This document shows positions 1-5,360 of a stretch of DNA of 9,434 bases, piece by piece. Every line of letters starts with the position of its first letter. Position 1 is the stretch's first letter. The notes below the pieces were generated by a model. The model had not been told where the DNA came from, searched no databases, and saw only the letters and a program-made list of their open reading frames with translations. The stretch covers positions 1 through 9,434 of the forward strand of contig JASIGS010000370.1 of the NCBI GenBank assembly GCA_030052355.1, given 5' to 3'. The translations under genes were made by a program, and so were the position numbers. This DNA is from Streptosporangiaceae bacterium (GTDB lineage Bacteria > Actinomycetota > Actinomycetes > Streptosporangiales > Streptosporangiaceae).

Positions 1-10
1 TAGCCAGTCT

Positions 11-1333
11 TCATGCGCGGGCGAAGTCCGCTATGTCCTGGTCGAAGTCTTCGACCATCTGCTCCGTCAGGGTGCGCCTGGTCTCGGCGATGCCGCGCAG
101 GATGTCGGCCGTGGTCGCCAGTTCCGCGCCGGCGTCCAGCAGCACCCGCTCGAAGACGAGCTGCGCGGTGCGCCGCGCGGCGAACTCGATGTCCGCCGGG
201 GTGAACAGCCAGCACTGCTCGACGACCGCGGCCATGTCGATCTCTTCGTGCGGGATCGATCGCAGGTACCTGTCCCAGATCGCCCGGCGCGCGTCTTCGT
301 CCGGCGGGCCTACCGGCAGCACGTAGTCGAACCGGCCGTGCCGCAGGAACGCGGTATCCAGCGCCCTGACCGAGTTCGTCGCGCAGATGAGCAACCGCTG
401 GTCCTGCTCGCGGAACACCGGGATGAGCTTGAGCATCTCGTTGGTGACGCCCTGGGCCGCGGACACGGTCCTGGGCCGGCGCAGCCCGGCGATCTCCTCA
501 ACCTCGTCGATGAACACCAGCACCTTGTCGAGCTCCGCGACCAGCGCGAAGGACTCGCGCAGCGCGGCCGCCAGGCCAGCCGGGGAGTCCCCGGCCAGCC
601 GGGACGGGAACAGCTCGACGAACGGCCAGGACAGGCGCGCCGCGACGCCCTTGGCGAAGGTCGTCTTGCCCGTCCCGGGCGGACCGAACAGCACCACGGC
701 CCGCGGCGGGACCAAGCCGAGCCGCTCGGCTAGCTGGGGCCGCGCGAGCGGGAGGATCACCCGCCGCTCGATCAGGTCCTTCTCCCTGGCCATGCCCTCG
801 AGCTCGGCCCAGATGCCGGGCCGGAGCATGCGCCCGCCTAGCCTGTCGAGGATGCCGATGTCTTGCGGGCCGACCGGCTCGAGCTTCTCGTAGAAGGCCA
901 TGCCCTGCCTGACCCGGTAGCCGCAGTGCCTGAGCGCCAGCGCGCCGACCTCGTCGTCGCTGGCCAGCAGGCAGTCGATGCGGTGCACGCCCAGAGCCAC
1001 CAGCCGGCGCTCCAGCCCGGTCAGCATGGCACTGCCGATGCCGCGGTTGCGCCAGGCCGGCGACAGGCTGATCCGCACCACCCACGCGCGCCCGTTGCTG
1101 ACGGTGGCGACGGCGGTCCCCACAAGGTCATCGGCCACCACGGCCACGACGGCGGGCTCCCCGGCCCGGACGGCTGAAACGAGGTCCGACAGCCCGAATA
1201 CCGGAGTCTCGCCGCTCGTTCGCGGGTCACCCCACAGTCGCACCGCGGCGTCGAGGTCATCGTCATGGAAGTCGCGCACTCGCCACAACGCCATCGGGCC
1301 GGTCTCCCGCACCGGCTGCGGGGCCTCGCTCAC
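11..1333 (-). CDS. GNAT acetyltransferase / AAA+ ATPase fusion protein
   Basis: This 440-residue protein joins two domains. Residues about 15-150 form a GNAT N-acetyltransferase; the acetyl-CoA loop R95-x-x-G98-x-G100 (RNRGIG) is visible, followed by the usual C-terminal half ending near AFYEK. Residues about 180-400 form a classic AAA+ ATPase: Walker A GPPGTGKT (217-224), Walker B VFIDE (273-277), sensor-1 ATN (318-320) and candidate arginine fingers R331 and R334 in FLRHGRFD. FTPADIEFAAR (377-387) matches the C-terminal lid. Both domains look intact; there is no signal peptide or membrane segment, so it is probably cytosolic. The GTG start at 1331-1333 overlaps the upstream usp stop as GTGA, implying translational coupling; Met14 is a later alternative. 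The acetylation substrate and ATPase client are unknown. Domain calls are secure; a role in modifying or remodelling the neighbouring stress protein is inference. Confidence 0.9.
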   Translation of the reverse strand: MSEAPQPVRETGPMALWRVRDFHDDDLDAAVRLWGDPRTSGETPVFGLSDLVSAVRAGEPAVVAVVADDLVGTAVATVSNGRAWVVRISLSPAWRNRGIGSAMLTGLERRLVALGVHRIDCLLASDDEVGALALRHCGYRVRQGMAFYEKLEPVGPQDIGILDRLGGRMLRPGIWAELEGMAREKDLIERRVILPLARPQLAERLGLVPPRAVVLFGPPGTGKTTFAKGVAARLSWPFVELFPSRLAGDSPAGLAAALRESFALVAELDKVLVFIDEVEEIAGLRRPRTVSAAQGVTNEMLKLIPVFREQDQRLLICATNSVRALDTAFLRHGRFDYVLPVGPPDEDARRAIWDRYLRSIPHEEIDMAAVVEQCWLFTPADIEFAARRTAQLVFERVLLDAGAELATTADILRGIAETRRTLTEQMVEDFDQDIADFARA

Positions 1334-1884
1334 GCCGCCACCACCGGTGTCGCGTCAGTCGCGTGCTCATGACCCTGGCCCGGCCCGGGCACCACCAGGA
1401 CAGGGCAGCTCGCGTGCCGGGCGCAGTACCGGCTGACCGAGCCGTGTATCAGCCGCCGCACCGGATGGCCCGGATTGGTGCCGACAACCAGGACGTCACC
1501 AGGCTCACTGGCGATACCGACGAGCGCCAGCCCCGGATCACACTCGGGTGTCTGGATGGCGACCATGGTCGGCGTGCCGGCGGCGATGGCGTTGAACACC
1601 CTGTGCACGAGCAGCCGTGAGGCTGCGTTCTGCTGCGATCCGGAGAAGCTGAGCACGATGTGCGGATGGGTCAGGTGGCGCATCCGGCGGCCGCCATGCC
1701 TCGGCTGGCCCAGCGCCCAGGCCCGCACCGCGACTAGCTTCGCGTCGTGCGACCGCGCCAGCTTGACCGCGGTCGCCACCGCCGCTAGCCCCGACTTCGT
1801 GTCGTCCACACCGACCACCACGCGCCTTATCCCGGTGCTGCCGGCCGTGCTCAGCCAGGCCGGCTGATCCTCAGTCACTGCCAT
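1330..1884 (-). CDS. universal stress protein (single UspA domain)
   Basis: A 184-residue UspA-fold protein. The N-terminal strand RVVVGVDDTKSG (21-32) carries the early Asp typical of nucleotide-binding Usps, and residues 130-166 carry the C-terminal ATP-loop region and final strand CPVLVVP. In the motif G-x2-G-x9-G-[ST], G135 and G148-S149 sit at the right spacing, but the second glycine position is P138, with G139 beside it, so ATP binding is plausible but not assured. The ATG at 1882-1884 was chosen over a long upstream extension because GGGAGGT lies 7-8 nt before it and homology starts soon after. The N-terminal 18 residues and the His-rich tail (170-184) are probably disordered. It sits between the split-barrel flavoprotein and the GNAT-AAA+ gene, overlapping the latter by 4 nt. 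Usps of this kind are typical DosR-regulon members; a candidate box lies about 97 nt upstream. Confidence 0.93.
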   Translation of the reverse strand: MAVTEDQPAWLSTAGSTGIRRVVVGVDDTKSGLAAVATAVKLARSHDAKLVAVRAWALGQPRHGGRRMRHLTHPHIVLSFSGSQQNAASRLLVHRVFNAIAAGTPTMVAIQTPECDPGLALVGIASEPGDVLVVGTNPGHPVRRLIHGSVSRYCARHASCPVLVVPGPGQGHEHATDATPVVAA

Positions 1885-1889
1885 CGCCG

Positions 1890-1900
1890 ATACCTCCCGA
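1890..1900 (-). promoter_or_regulatory. ribosome binding site that fixes the usp start
   Basis: On the minus strand this reads TCGGGAGGTAT, with the GGGAGGT core ending 7-8 nt before the ATG at 1882-1884. It is the strongest Shine-Dalgarno sequence in this operon and is why the shorter 184-residue reading is preferred over an in-frame extension to 2448, which would overlap the upstream flavoprotein gene in another frame. Confidence 0.7.
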
Positions 1901-1974
1901 TGCGAGGATCTTTGCTGGTACCAAGCTTGGCGCGCGGTACGCGCCCCGTCTGCTGCCGGAAGACCCGTCAGCAG

Positions 1975-1988
1975 GTGACCTTTGGGCC
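1975..1988 (-). promoter_or_regulatory. candidate DosR-type box upstream of usp
   Basis: The minus strand reads GGCCCAAAGGTCAC, about 10 of 14 positions matching the DosR core GGGACTWWAGTCCC. It shares the core CAAAGGTC with the candidate box at 7979-7992. It lies in the 122-nt gap between the flavoprotein stop and the usp start, centred about 97 nt before the usp ATG, so it could serve a second promoter inside the operon. The match is imperfect and judged by eye. Confidence 0.4.
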
Positions 1989-2006
1989 GCCTCCTGTGAT
2001 GCTCCG

Positions 2007-2441
2007 TCACGCGCCGTCGTGCGAGTGCCGGATGCGCCTGCCGGTGACGCGCGCCGGGGTGATGCTGATGAAGTGGTCCCTGGGGCCGCCAGCCCAGGCC
2101 ACTACCCCGGCGGCCTCGGCCGCCGCCCGCTCTCGCTCCGACTCGATGTGGTGAGCCGGGCCCTGAACCAGCACGCTCCACCCCTCGCGCGCGGCGACGT
2201 CGAACTCGTCGACCTCGAACGCCACCCGGAACTCCGCGTGCGATATGCCCGTGCGCAGGTCCTCGTCCGTCGAGCTGTCCTCCTCGGTCCGGAACAGCAC
2301 GGCACCGTCGTGGAACTTGTAGTTCACCGGCAACACGGTCAGGTCGTAACGTCCCGCGTAGACGAGCCTGCCGATGCCGCCTGGCGCGATGAGGCGCAGG
2401 CACTCGGCCTCGTCCAGACTTTCCAGCACAACATCGGACAC
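2007..2441 (-). CDS. pyridoxamine 5'-phosphate oxidase family (split-barrel flavoprotein)
   Basis: A 144-residue small cytosolic protein of the FMN/F420-binding split-barrel superfamily (Pyridox_ox_2 type). Characteristic blocks are GRLVYAGRYDLTVLPVNYKF (24-43), the flavin-binding strand pair; AVLFRT (47-52); FEVDEFD and WSVLVQGPAHHI (75-99); and the C-terminal ISITPARVTGRRI (125-137). Length is normal for the family. The GTG start at 2439-2441 follows AGGAG with 8 nt spacing (minus strand, about 2450-2455). Members reduce or bind diverse substrates, and the cofactor (FMN or F420) and substrate cannot be read here; true PNP oxidase activity is unlikely because these short paralogues usually lack it. 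It leads the usp / GNAT-AAA+ gene set and shares a 143-bp divergent promoter region with the HAD gene. Small proteins of this class recur in mycobacterial and streptomycete hypoxia regulons (known); the shared regulation here is inferred. Confidence 0.88.
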   Translation of the reverse strand: MSDVVLESLDEAECLRLIAPGGIGRLVYAGRYDLTVLPVNYKFHDGAVLFRTEEDSSTDEDLRTGISHAEFRVAFEVDEFDVAAREGWSVLVQGPAHHIESERERAAAEAAGVVAWAGGPRDHFISITPARVTGRRIRHSHDGA

Positions 2442-2531
2442 TGCGCACGCTCCTGTCCTGGGTTCGCGGTTAGCCGTCCCCTACCCGTGCCCTCCTGTCA
2501 CCATGCTGTCCGCGGTAGGCCGCAGCGAACA

Positions 2532-2545
2532 GGGCCGAAGGACCC
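2532..2545. promoter_or_regulatory. candidate DosR-type box between flavoprotein and HAD genes
   Basis: GGGCCGAAGGACCC is an imperfect palindrome with arms GGGCC and GGGTC, matching 10 of 14 positions of the DosR core. It lies between two divergent genes, centred 46 nt before the HAD GTG start and 97 nt before the flavoprotein start, so it could serve either or both. A weaker look-alike, CGGACTGTTGGCCG at 2554-2567, is centred exactly 22 bp away. Confidence 0.5.
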
Positions 2546-2571
2546 GCTGACGGCGGACTGTTGGCCGCGCC

Positions 2572-2584
2572 TACGCTGGAGACC
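2572..2584 (+). promoter_or_regulatory. putative -10 element of a leaderless HAD transcript
   Basis: TACGCT (2572-2577) fits the actinobacterial -10 pattern TAnnnT and ends 7 nt before the GTG at 2585, so transcription could begin at the start codon. There is no well-spaced Shine-Dalgarno sequence (GGAG lies only 3 nt upstream). A palindrome centred at -46 fits activation by a DosR-type factor. Prediction only. Confidence 0.4.
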
Positions 2585-3331
2585 GTGGCCGCAGGACTTC
2601 CGGACAGCATCAGGGCGTGCCTGTTCGATCTGGACGGCGTCCTGACACAGACCGCGTCCGTACACGACAAGGCCTGGAAGGCGACGTTCGACGTCTTCCT
2701 GCGCAGCCGAGCCGAGCGGGACGGCGTTCCTTTCGTTCCGTTCGACCCTGTTGCCGACTACGACCAGTATGTCGACGGCAAGCCCCGGCTGAACGGCGTC
2801 AGGTCGTTCCTCGGCGCGCGCGGCATCACGCTCCCGGAAGGCAACGACGACGACCCGCCCGGCAGCCCGACCGTGCACGGGCTGAGTAACGCCAAGAACC
2901 AGACACTGCTCAAGCTGCTCGCCGACGAAGGGGTCAAGCCCTACTCGGGCTCGGTTCGCTATCTGCAGGCCGTTCGGGCAGCTGGGCTCGCGACCGCGGT
3001 GGTGTCGTCCAGTGCCAACTGCCGCGCGGTCCTGGCTGCAGCCGGGCTGGCCGGCCAGTTTGGCGCCGTGGTTGACGGCGTGCTGGCAGCCGAGCAGCAC
3101 CTGGCCGGCAAGCCGGCGCCGGACACCTACCTGGCAGCGGCAACCGCCCTGGCCATGCCGCCTGCCGCCGCGGCGGTGTTCGAGGACGCTCTCGCAGGGG
3201 TCGAGGCCGGCCGGTCCGGCAGCTTCGGCTGGGTCGTCGGCGTCGACCGAGTCGGCCAGTCGGATGCGCTGCGCGCCGCTGGAGCCGACGTCGTGGTGAC
3301 CGATCTGGCCGACCTGCTGCCTGAGGCTTAA
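2585..3331 (+). CDS. HAD hydrolase, beta-phosphoglucomutase-like
   Basis: A 248-residue HAD subfamily IA enzyme. Motif I DLDGVLT holds nucleophile D15 and acid/base D17; motif II is the SSS cluster at 141-143; motif III is K176 in GKPAPD; motif IV is E200-D201 in VFEDA. A helical cap occupies about 25-110. By recall the sequence closely resembles mycobacterial Rv3400-type proteins, including [10 protein letters not shown] and the [11 protein letters not shown] stretch, a group annotated as beta-phosphoglucomutase and often paired with a GH65 trehalose/maltose phosphorylase. Such enzymes interconvert beta-glucose 1-phosphate and glucose 6-phosphate; a simple sugar-phosphate phosphatase is the alternative. 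No GH65 gene is present here. GTG 2585 was chosen because homology starts at [17 protein letters not shown] and a -10 is correctly spaced; TTG 2561 would add 8 residues. It ends 84 nt before the convergent alcohol dehydrogenase, with a strong terminator between them. Confidence 0.9.
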   Translation: MAAGLPDSIRACLFDLDGVLTQTASVHDKAWKATFDVFLRSRAERDGVPFVPFDPVADYDQYVDGKPRLNGVRSFLGARGITLPEGNDDDPPGSPTVHGLSNAKNQTLLKLLADEGVKPYSGSVRYLQAVRAAGLATAVVSSSANCRAVLAAAGLAGQFGAVVDGVLAAEQHLAGKPAPDTYLAAATALAMPPAAAAVFEDALAGVEAGRSGSFGWVVGVDRVGQSDALRAAGADVVVTDLADLLPEA

Positions 3332-3370
3332 CCGGCACCGCTGGCGCGGACGCTCGAGTACCGGCAGCGA

Positions 3371-3415
3371 GACGAACGTCCCGGTCGTGCGGGAGCACGA
3401 CCGGGACGATTCGTT
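3371..3415. terminator. bidirectional hairpin terminator
   Basis: CGTCCCGGTCGTGC (3377-3390) pairs perfectly with GCACGACCGGGACG (3395-3408) over 14 bp around a GGGA tetraloop. With A3409 bulged, the stem extends by five or six pairs (3371-3376 with 3410-3415). There is no long T run on either strand, as is usual for actinobacterial intrinsic terminators. It sits between convergent genes and touches the stop codon of the alcohol dehydrogenase, so it can stop transcription from both sides. Confidence 0.85.
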
Positions 3416-4455
3416 CAGCGCGTCATCATCACCTTGATCGCGCCGGTGTCGGCGGCCCGCCCGAAGACGTCGTAGGCAGTCAGGATGTCGCCGAGCTCGA
3501 ACTTGTGGGTAACGAACCGCGCCGCGTTGATCTGGTGCGACTCCACCAGCCGCAGCAACGTGGCTGTCGAGGTGGCGTCGACCAGGCCGGTGGTCACCGT
3601 GATGTCACGGATCCACAGCGACTCCAGGTGCAGCGTCGCGGGCTTGCCATGCACTCCGATGTTCGCCACGTTGCCGCCAGGCCGGACCAGGCTCGTGCAC
3701 AACTCGAAGCTGGCCGGCACGCCGACGGCTTCGATCGCGACGTCGGCGCCCCGGCCGCCGGTGACGCTCTGCACGAAGGCCACCGCGTCCTCACGACCGT
3801 TGTTGACCGTCAGGTCAGCGCCGAACTGGGCGGCAGCTTCCAGCCGCGCGTCGGCCAGGTCGATCGCGATGACGTGACTGGGCGTGTAGAGCCTGGCGCC
3901 GGTGATCGCGGCCAGCCCCACCGGGCCCGCGCCCACGACCGCGATGGTCTGACCGGGTCCCACCCTGCCGTTCAGCACGCCAACCTCGTACCCGGTGGGC
4001 AGGATGTCGGCGAGCATGAGGATCTCTTCGTCCGCGACGCCATCCGGCACCGGGTACGTGGACGTGTCGGCGAACGGGACCCGCACGTACTCGGCCTGCG
4101 TGCCGTCGATCATGTAGCCGAAGATCCAGCCCCCGCCGCCGGTGCACTGACCGGGGTGGCCCTCCCGGCAGTACTGGCACCGCGCGCACGCCGAGATGCA
4201 CGAGACGAGGACCCGGTCGCCCGGGCGGACACCGGTGACACCCGGGCCTACAGCCTCGACCGTGCCGACCGCCTCGTGACCGAGTATCCGGCCGGCCGCC
4301 ACTTCGGGTGTGTCGCCCTTGAGGATGTGCAGATCCGTCCCGCAGATCGTGGTCGACTCGACGCGCACGATGGCGTCCGTCGTGTCCTTGATCACCGGGT
4401 CCGGGACATCCTCCCAGGCCTTCTTGCCGGGACCGTGATAGACCAGTGCCTTCAT
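3415..4455 (-). CDS. zinc-dependent alcohol dehydrogenase (MDR family)
   Basis: A 346-residue medium-chain dehydrogenase. Catalytic zinc ligands are C38 (ICGTD), H60 and E61 (GHE); four structural-zinc cysteines lie at C90, C93, C96 and C104; the Rossmann loop is GAGPVG (175-180) followed by D199 in VIAIDLAD, which suggests NAD(H) rather than NADP(H). Length is normal and no key residue is missing. It probably interconverts alcohols or diols with aldehydes or ketones, and under low oxygen could recycle NADH; the substrate cannot be read. The ATG at 4453-4455 was chosen because AGGAGG stands about 5 nt upstream and MKALVYHGPGKK is the family N-terminus; the longer in-frame extension to 4530 has no such support. 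It is convergent with the HAD gene and divergent from the SRPBCC-like gene. Two palindromes at 4523-4558 sit in its promoter region. Confidence 0.94.
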   Translation of the reverse strand: MKALVYHGPGKKAWEDVPDPVIKDTTDAIVRVESTTICGTDLHILKGDTPEVAAGRILGHEAVGTVEAVGPGVTGVRPGDRVLVSCISACARCQYCREGHPGQCTGGGGWIFGYMIDGTQAEYVRVPFADTSTYPVPDGVADEEILMLADILPTGYEVGVLNGRVGPGQTIAVVGAGPVGLAAITGARLYTPSHVIAIDLADARLEAAAQFGADLTVNNGREDAVAFVQSVTGGRGADVAIEAVGVPASFELCTSLVRPGGNVANIGVHGKPATLHLESLWIRDITVTTGLVDATSTATLLRLVESHQINAARFVTHKFELGDILTAYDVFGRAADTGAIKVMMTR

Positions 4456-4522
4456 GACCGCCTCCTGCGATGTGTGCCGCGTGGTCACGTTCAAGGCTCG
4501 TGTCCGCGCTGACCAGCGGCCA

Positions 4523-4536
4523 GGGCACAACGCCCC
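4523..4536 (-). promoter_or_regulatory. weak second DosR-like palindrome in the alcohol dehydrogenase promoter
   Basis: GGGCACAACGCCCC is an imperfect palindrome matching about 9 of 14 DosR-core positions. Its centre is exactly 22 bp from the centre of the better box at 4545-4558 and about 75 nt before the alcohol dehydrogenase ATG. It is included because of the regular spacing, not its score. Confidence 0.3.
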
Positions 4537-4544
4537 GCGGCACG

Positions 4545-4558
4545 GGTACCAACGTCCC
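4545..4558 (-). promoter_or_regulatory. candidate DosR-type box upstream of alcohol dehydrogenase
   Basis: The minus strand reads GGGACGTTGGTACC, 11 of 14 matches to the DosR core. It shares GGGACGTTGGT with the box at 6576-6589 in another intergenic region, which argues against chance. It lies about 97 nt before the alcohol dehydrogenase start codon. Confidence 0.55.
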
Positions 4559-4566
4559 GGCGTGCA

Positions 4567-4673
4567 TGTGGCGGGAGAGACCCGCCCGTTTCTCGCGGAT
4601 GCAGATTTCGCGGTGTGCTAGCCGGTACAGCGCCAGTAGCTCCGCGATCCCATATCTGGTCTCTCCCGCCACA
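4567..4673. repeat. 107-bp nested inverted-repeat element (MITE-like or structured RNA)
   Basis: Sixteen bases at 4567-4582 (TGTGGCGGGAGAGACC) are repeated perfectly in inverted orientation at 4658-4673. Inside, TCGCGGA (4593-4599) pairs with TCCGCGA (4641-4647), leaving exactly 10 unpaired bases on each side between the two stems, and GCTA/TAGC (4618-4621, 4637-4640) can extend the fold. No target-site duplication is obvious at the ends. It sits in the divergent region between the alcohol dehydrogenase and SRPBCC-like genes, flanked by palindromes on both sides. It could be a non-autonomous insertion element, a structured transcript or a DNA cruciform; an open minus-strand frame through it has no support as a gene. 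Confidence 0.75.
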
Positions 4674-4705
4674 ACCATCACAGCGTGCCCGCCCGCTGCC
4701 TGGCA

Positions 4706-4719
4706 GGGCCGTGAGTCCC
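4706..4719 (+). promoter_or_regulatory. distal DosR-type box of the SRPBCC-gene promoter
   Basis: GGGCCGTGAGTCCC matches 11 of 14 positions of the DosR core. Its centre lies 47 bp upstream of the perfect palindrome at 4753-4766 and 22 bp from the intermediate site at 4728-4741, forming the outer member of a three-site array. Confidence 0.45.
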
Positions 4720-4727
4720 CTTCCACC

Positions 4728-4741
4728 GGGACGTCTGGCAC
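4728..4741 (+). promoter_or_regulatory. middle DosR-like site of the SRPBCC-gene promoter
   Basis: GGGACGTCTGGCAC has an intact left arm GGGAC and a degenerate right arm (9 of 14 matches), like the asymmetric secondary sites known from mycobacterial DosR promoters. Its centre is 22 bp from the upstream site and 25 bp from the downstream palindrome, about two helical turns each. Confidence 0.35.
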
Positions 4742-4752
4742 GCCCGCCGCAC

Positions 4753-4766
4753 GGGACCTAGGTCCC
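4753..4766 (+). promoter_or_regulatory. perfect-palindrome DosR-type box
   Basis: GGGACCTAGGTCCC is a perfect 14-bp palindrome and matches the DosR core GGGACTWWAGTCCC at 12 of 14 positions. Its centre is 42.5 nt before the GTG at 4802, the standard position for a class II activator if transcription starts at that codon. A weak -10, TTCAAT (4790-4795), ends 6 nt before the GTG. This is the best such site in the window. Confidence 0.7.
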
Positions 4767-4801
4767 TATCGCCGCCAAGGCCGCGCGGTTTCAATGGGCC
4801 G

Positions 4802-5341
4802 GTGTTCGTGCACGAGGAAGCCGACCTTGACCTGAGCTTCGCCGCAGCCCAGGAGGTGCTGGCCGACCTTGCCCGTGGCGGCTTGCTCCTTAACGCCTCG
4901 CGTGCCGCTTACGGGGACGGGGTCACGGGCCTCGCGAGGGTCGGCCCTGTTGGCTCGGTCCGCGGCCTGTCGAGGCTGGTCAGGGTGGACATGGGGGACC
5001 CGGTCGTGCGCCGCGACTCGGCACATCTCGCGCTCAGGTGGCAGGCGACGGGGCCGGGCAGCGCGCTGTTCCCCGCTCTCGACGCTGACATCGAGATAGC
5101 GCCAGCCGCCGGCACGGGTACCAGGCTGACCATTGACGGGGTGTACCGGGCGCCGATGGGCACCATCGGGGCGGGCCTCGACCAGGCCGTGCTGAGCCGC
5201 GTCGCCGCCGCGACGATCCGGGACTTTGCCGGCCGGGTGGCGAAGGCCATCACCGCCATCGCCGCCGGCTCAGCACGCGCCGACCAGGCTCCGGGCGAGG
5301 GGCAGCCTGCCGAGCCGCCGCCCGCATCGCTGCTCCCTTAG
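4802..5341 (+). CDS. uncharacterised SRPBCC/START-like protein
   Basis: A 179-residue protein I do not recognise by name. Its layout fits the SRPBCC helix-grip fold: an opening strand FVHEEADLDL (2-11), a short helix FAAAQEVLADLARG (13-26), strands around 54-114 including SRLVRVDM, AHLALRWQATG and TRLTIDGVY, then a long C-terminal helix from about 125 to 155. The tail (156-179) is rich in Ala, Pro and Gln and is probably disordered. No catalytic motif, signal peptide or membrane segment is visible. Related folds bind lipids or other hydrophobic ligands, but no ligand can be assigned. No Shine-Dalgarno sequence precedes the GTG at 4802, while a -10-like TTCAAT and a perfect DosR-type box are placed as for a leaderless transcript starting there; GTG 4808 is an in-frame alternative. 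It ends 19 bp from the convergent STAS-PAS gene. Confidence 0.75.
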   Translation: MFVHEEADLDLSFAAAQEVLADLARGGLLLNASRAAYGDGVTGLARVGPVGSVRGLSRLVRVDMGDPVVRRDSAHLALRWQATGPGSALFPALDADIEIAPAAGTGTRLTIDGVYRAPMGTIGAGLDQAVLSRVAAATIRDFAGRVAKAITAIAAGSARADQAPGEGQPAEPPPASLLP

Positions 5342-5360
5342 CCAGCCGCGGACCACGGGT

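Noticed and set aside
1885..2448. In-frame upstream extension of usp to 372 residues
   Set aside because: The extension overlaps the flavoprotein gene on the same strand in a different frame, reads as Arg/Gly-rich shadow sequence and lacks homology; the internal ATG has a strong ribosome binding site.
2561..3398. Other-strand and other-frame ORFs over the HAD gene (for example 2498-3100 and 2934-3398 minus)
   Set aside because: They are shadows of the HAD gene; Arg/Pro/Ala-rich translations with no motifs, and the HAD catalytic residues are all in the plus frame.
3815..4741. 308-residue minus-strand ORF across the alcohol dehydrogenase 5' half and the intergenic region
   Set aside because: Its composition is typical of an out-of-frame GC-rich shadow, it overlaps a certain gene on the same strand, and no domain is visible. 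The part through the inverted repeat is explained by the repeat.
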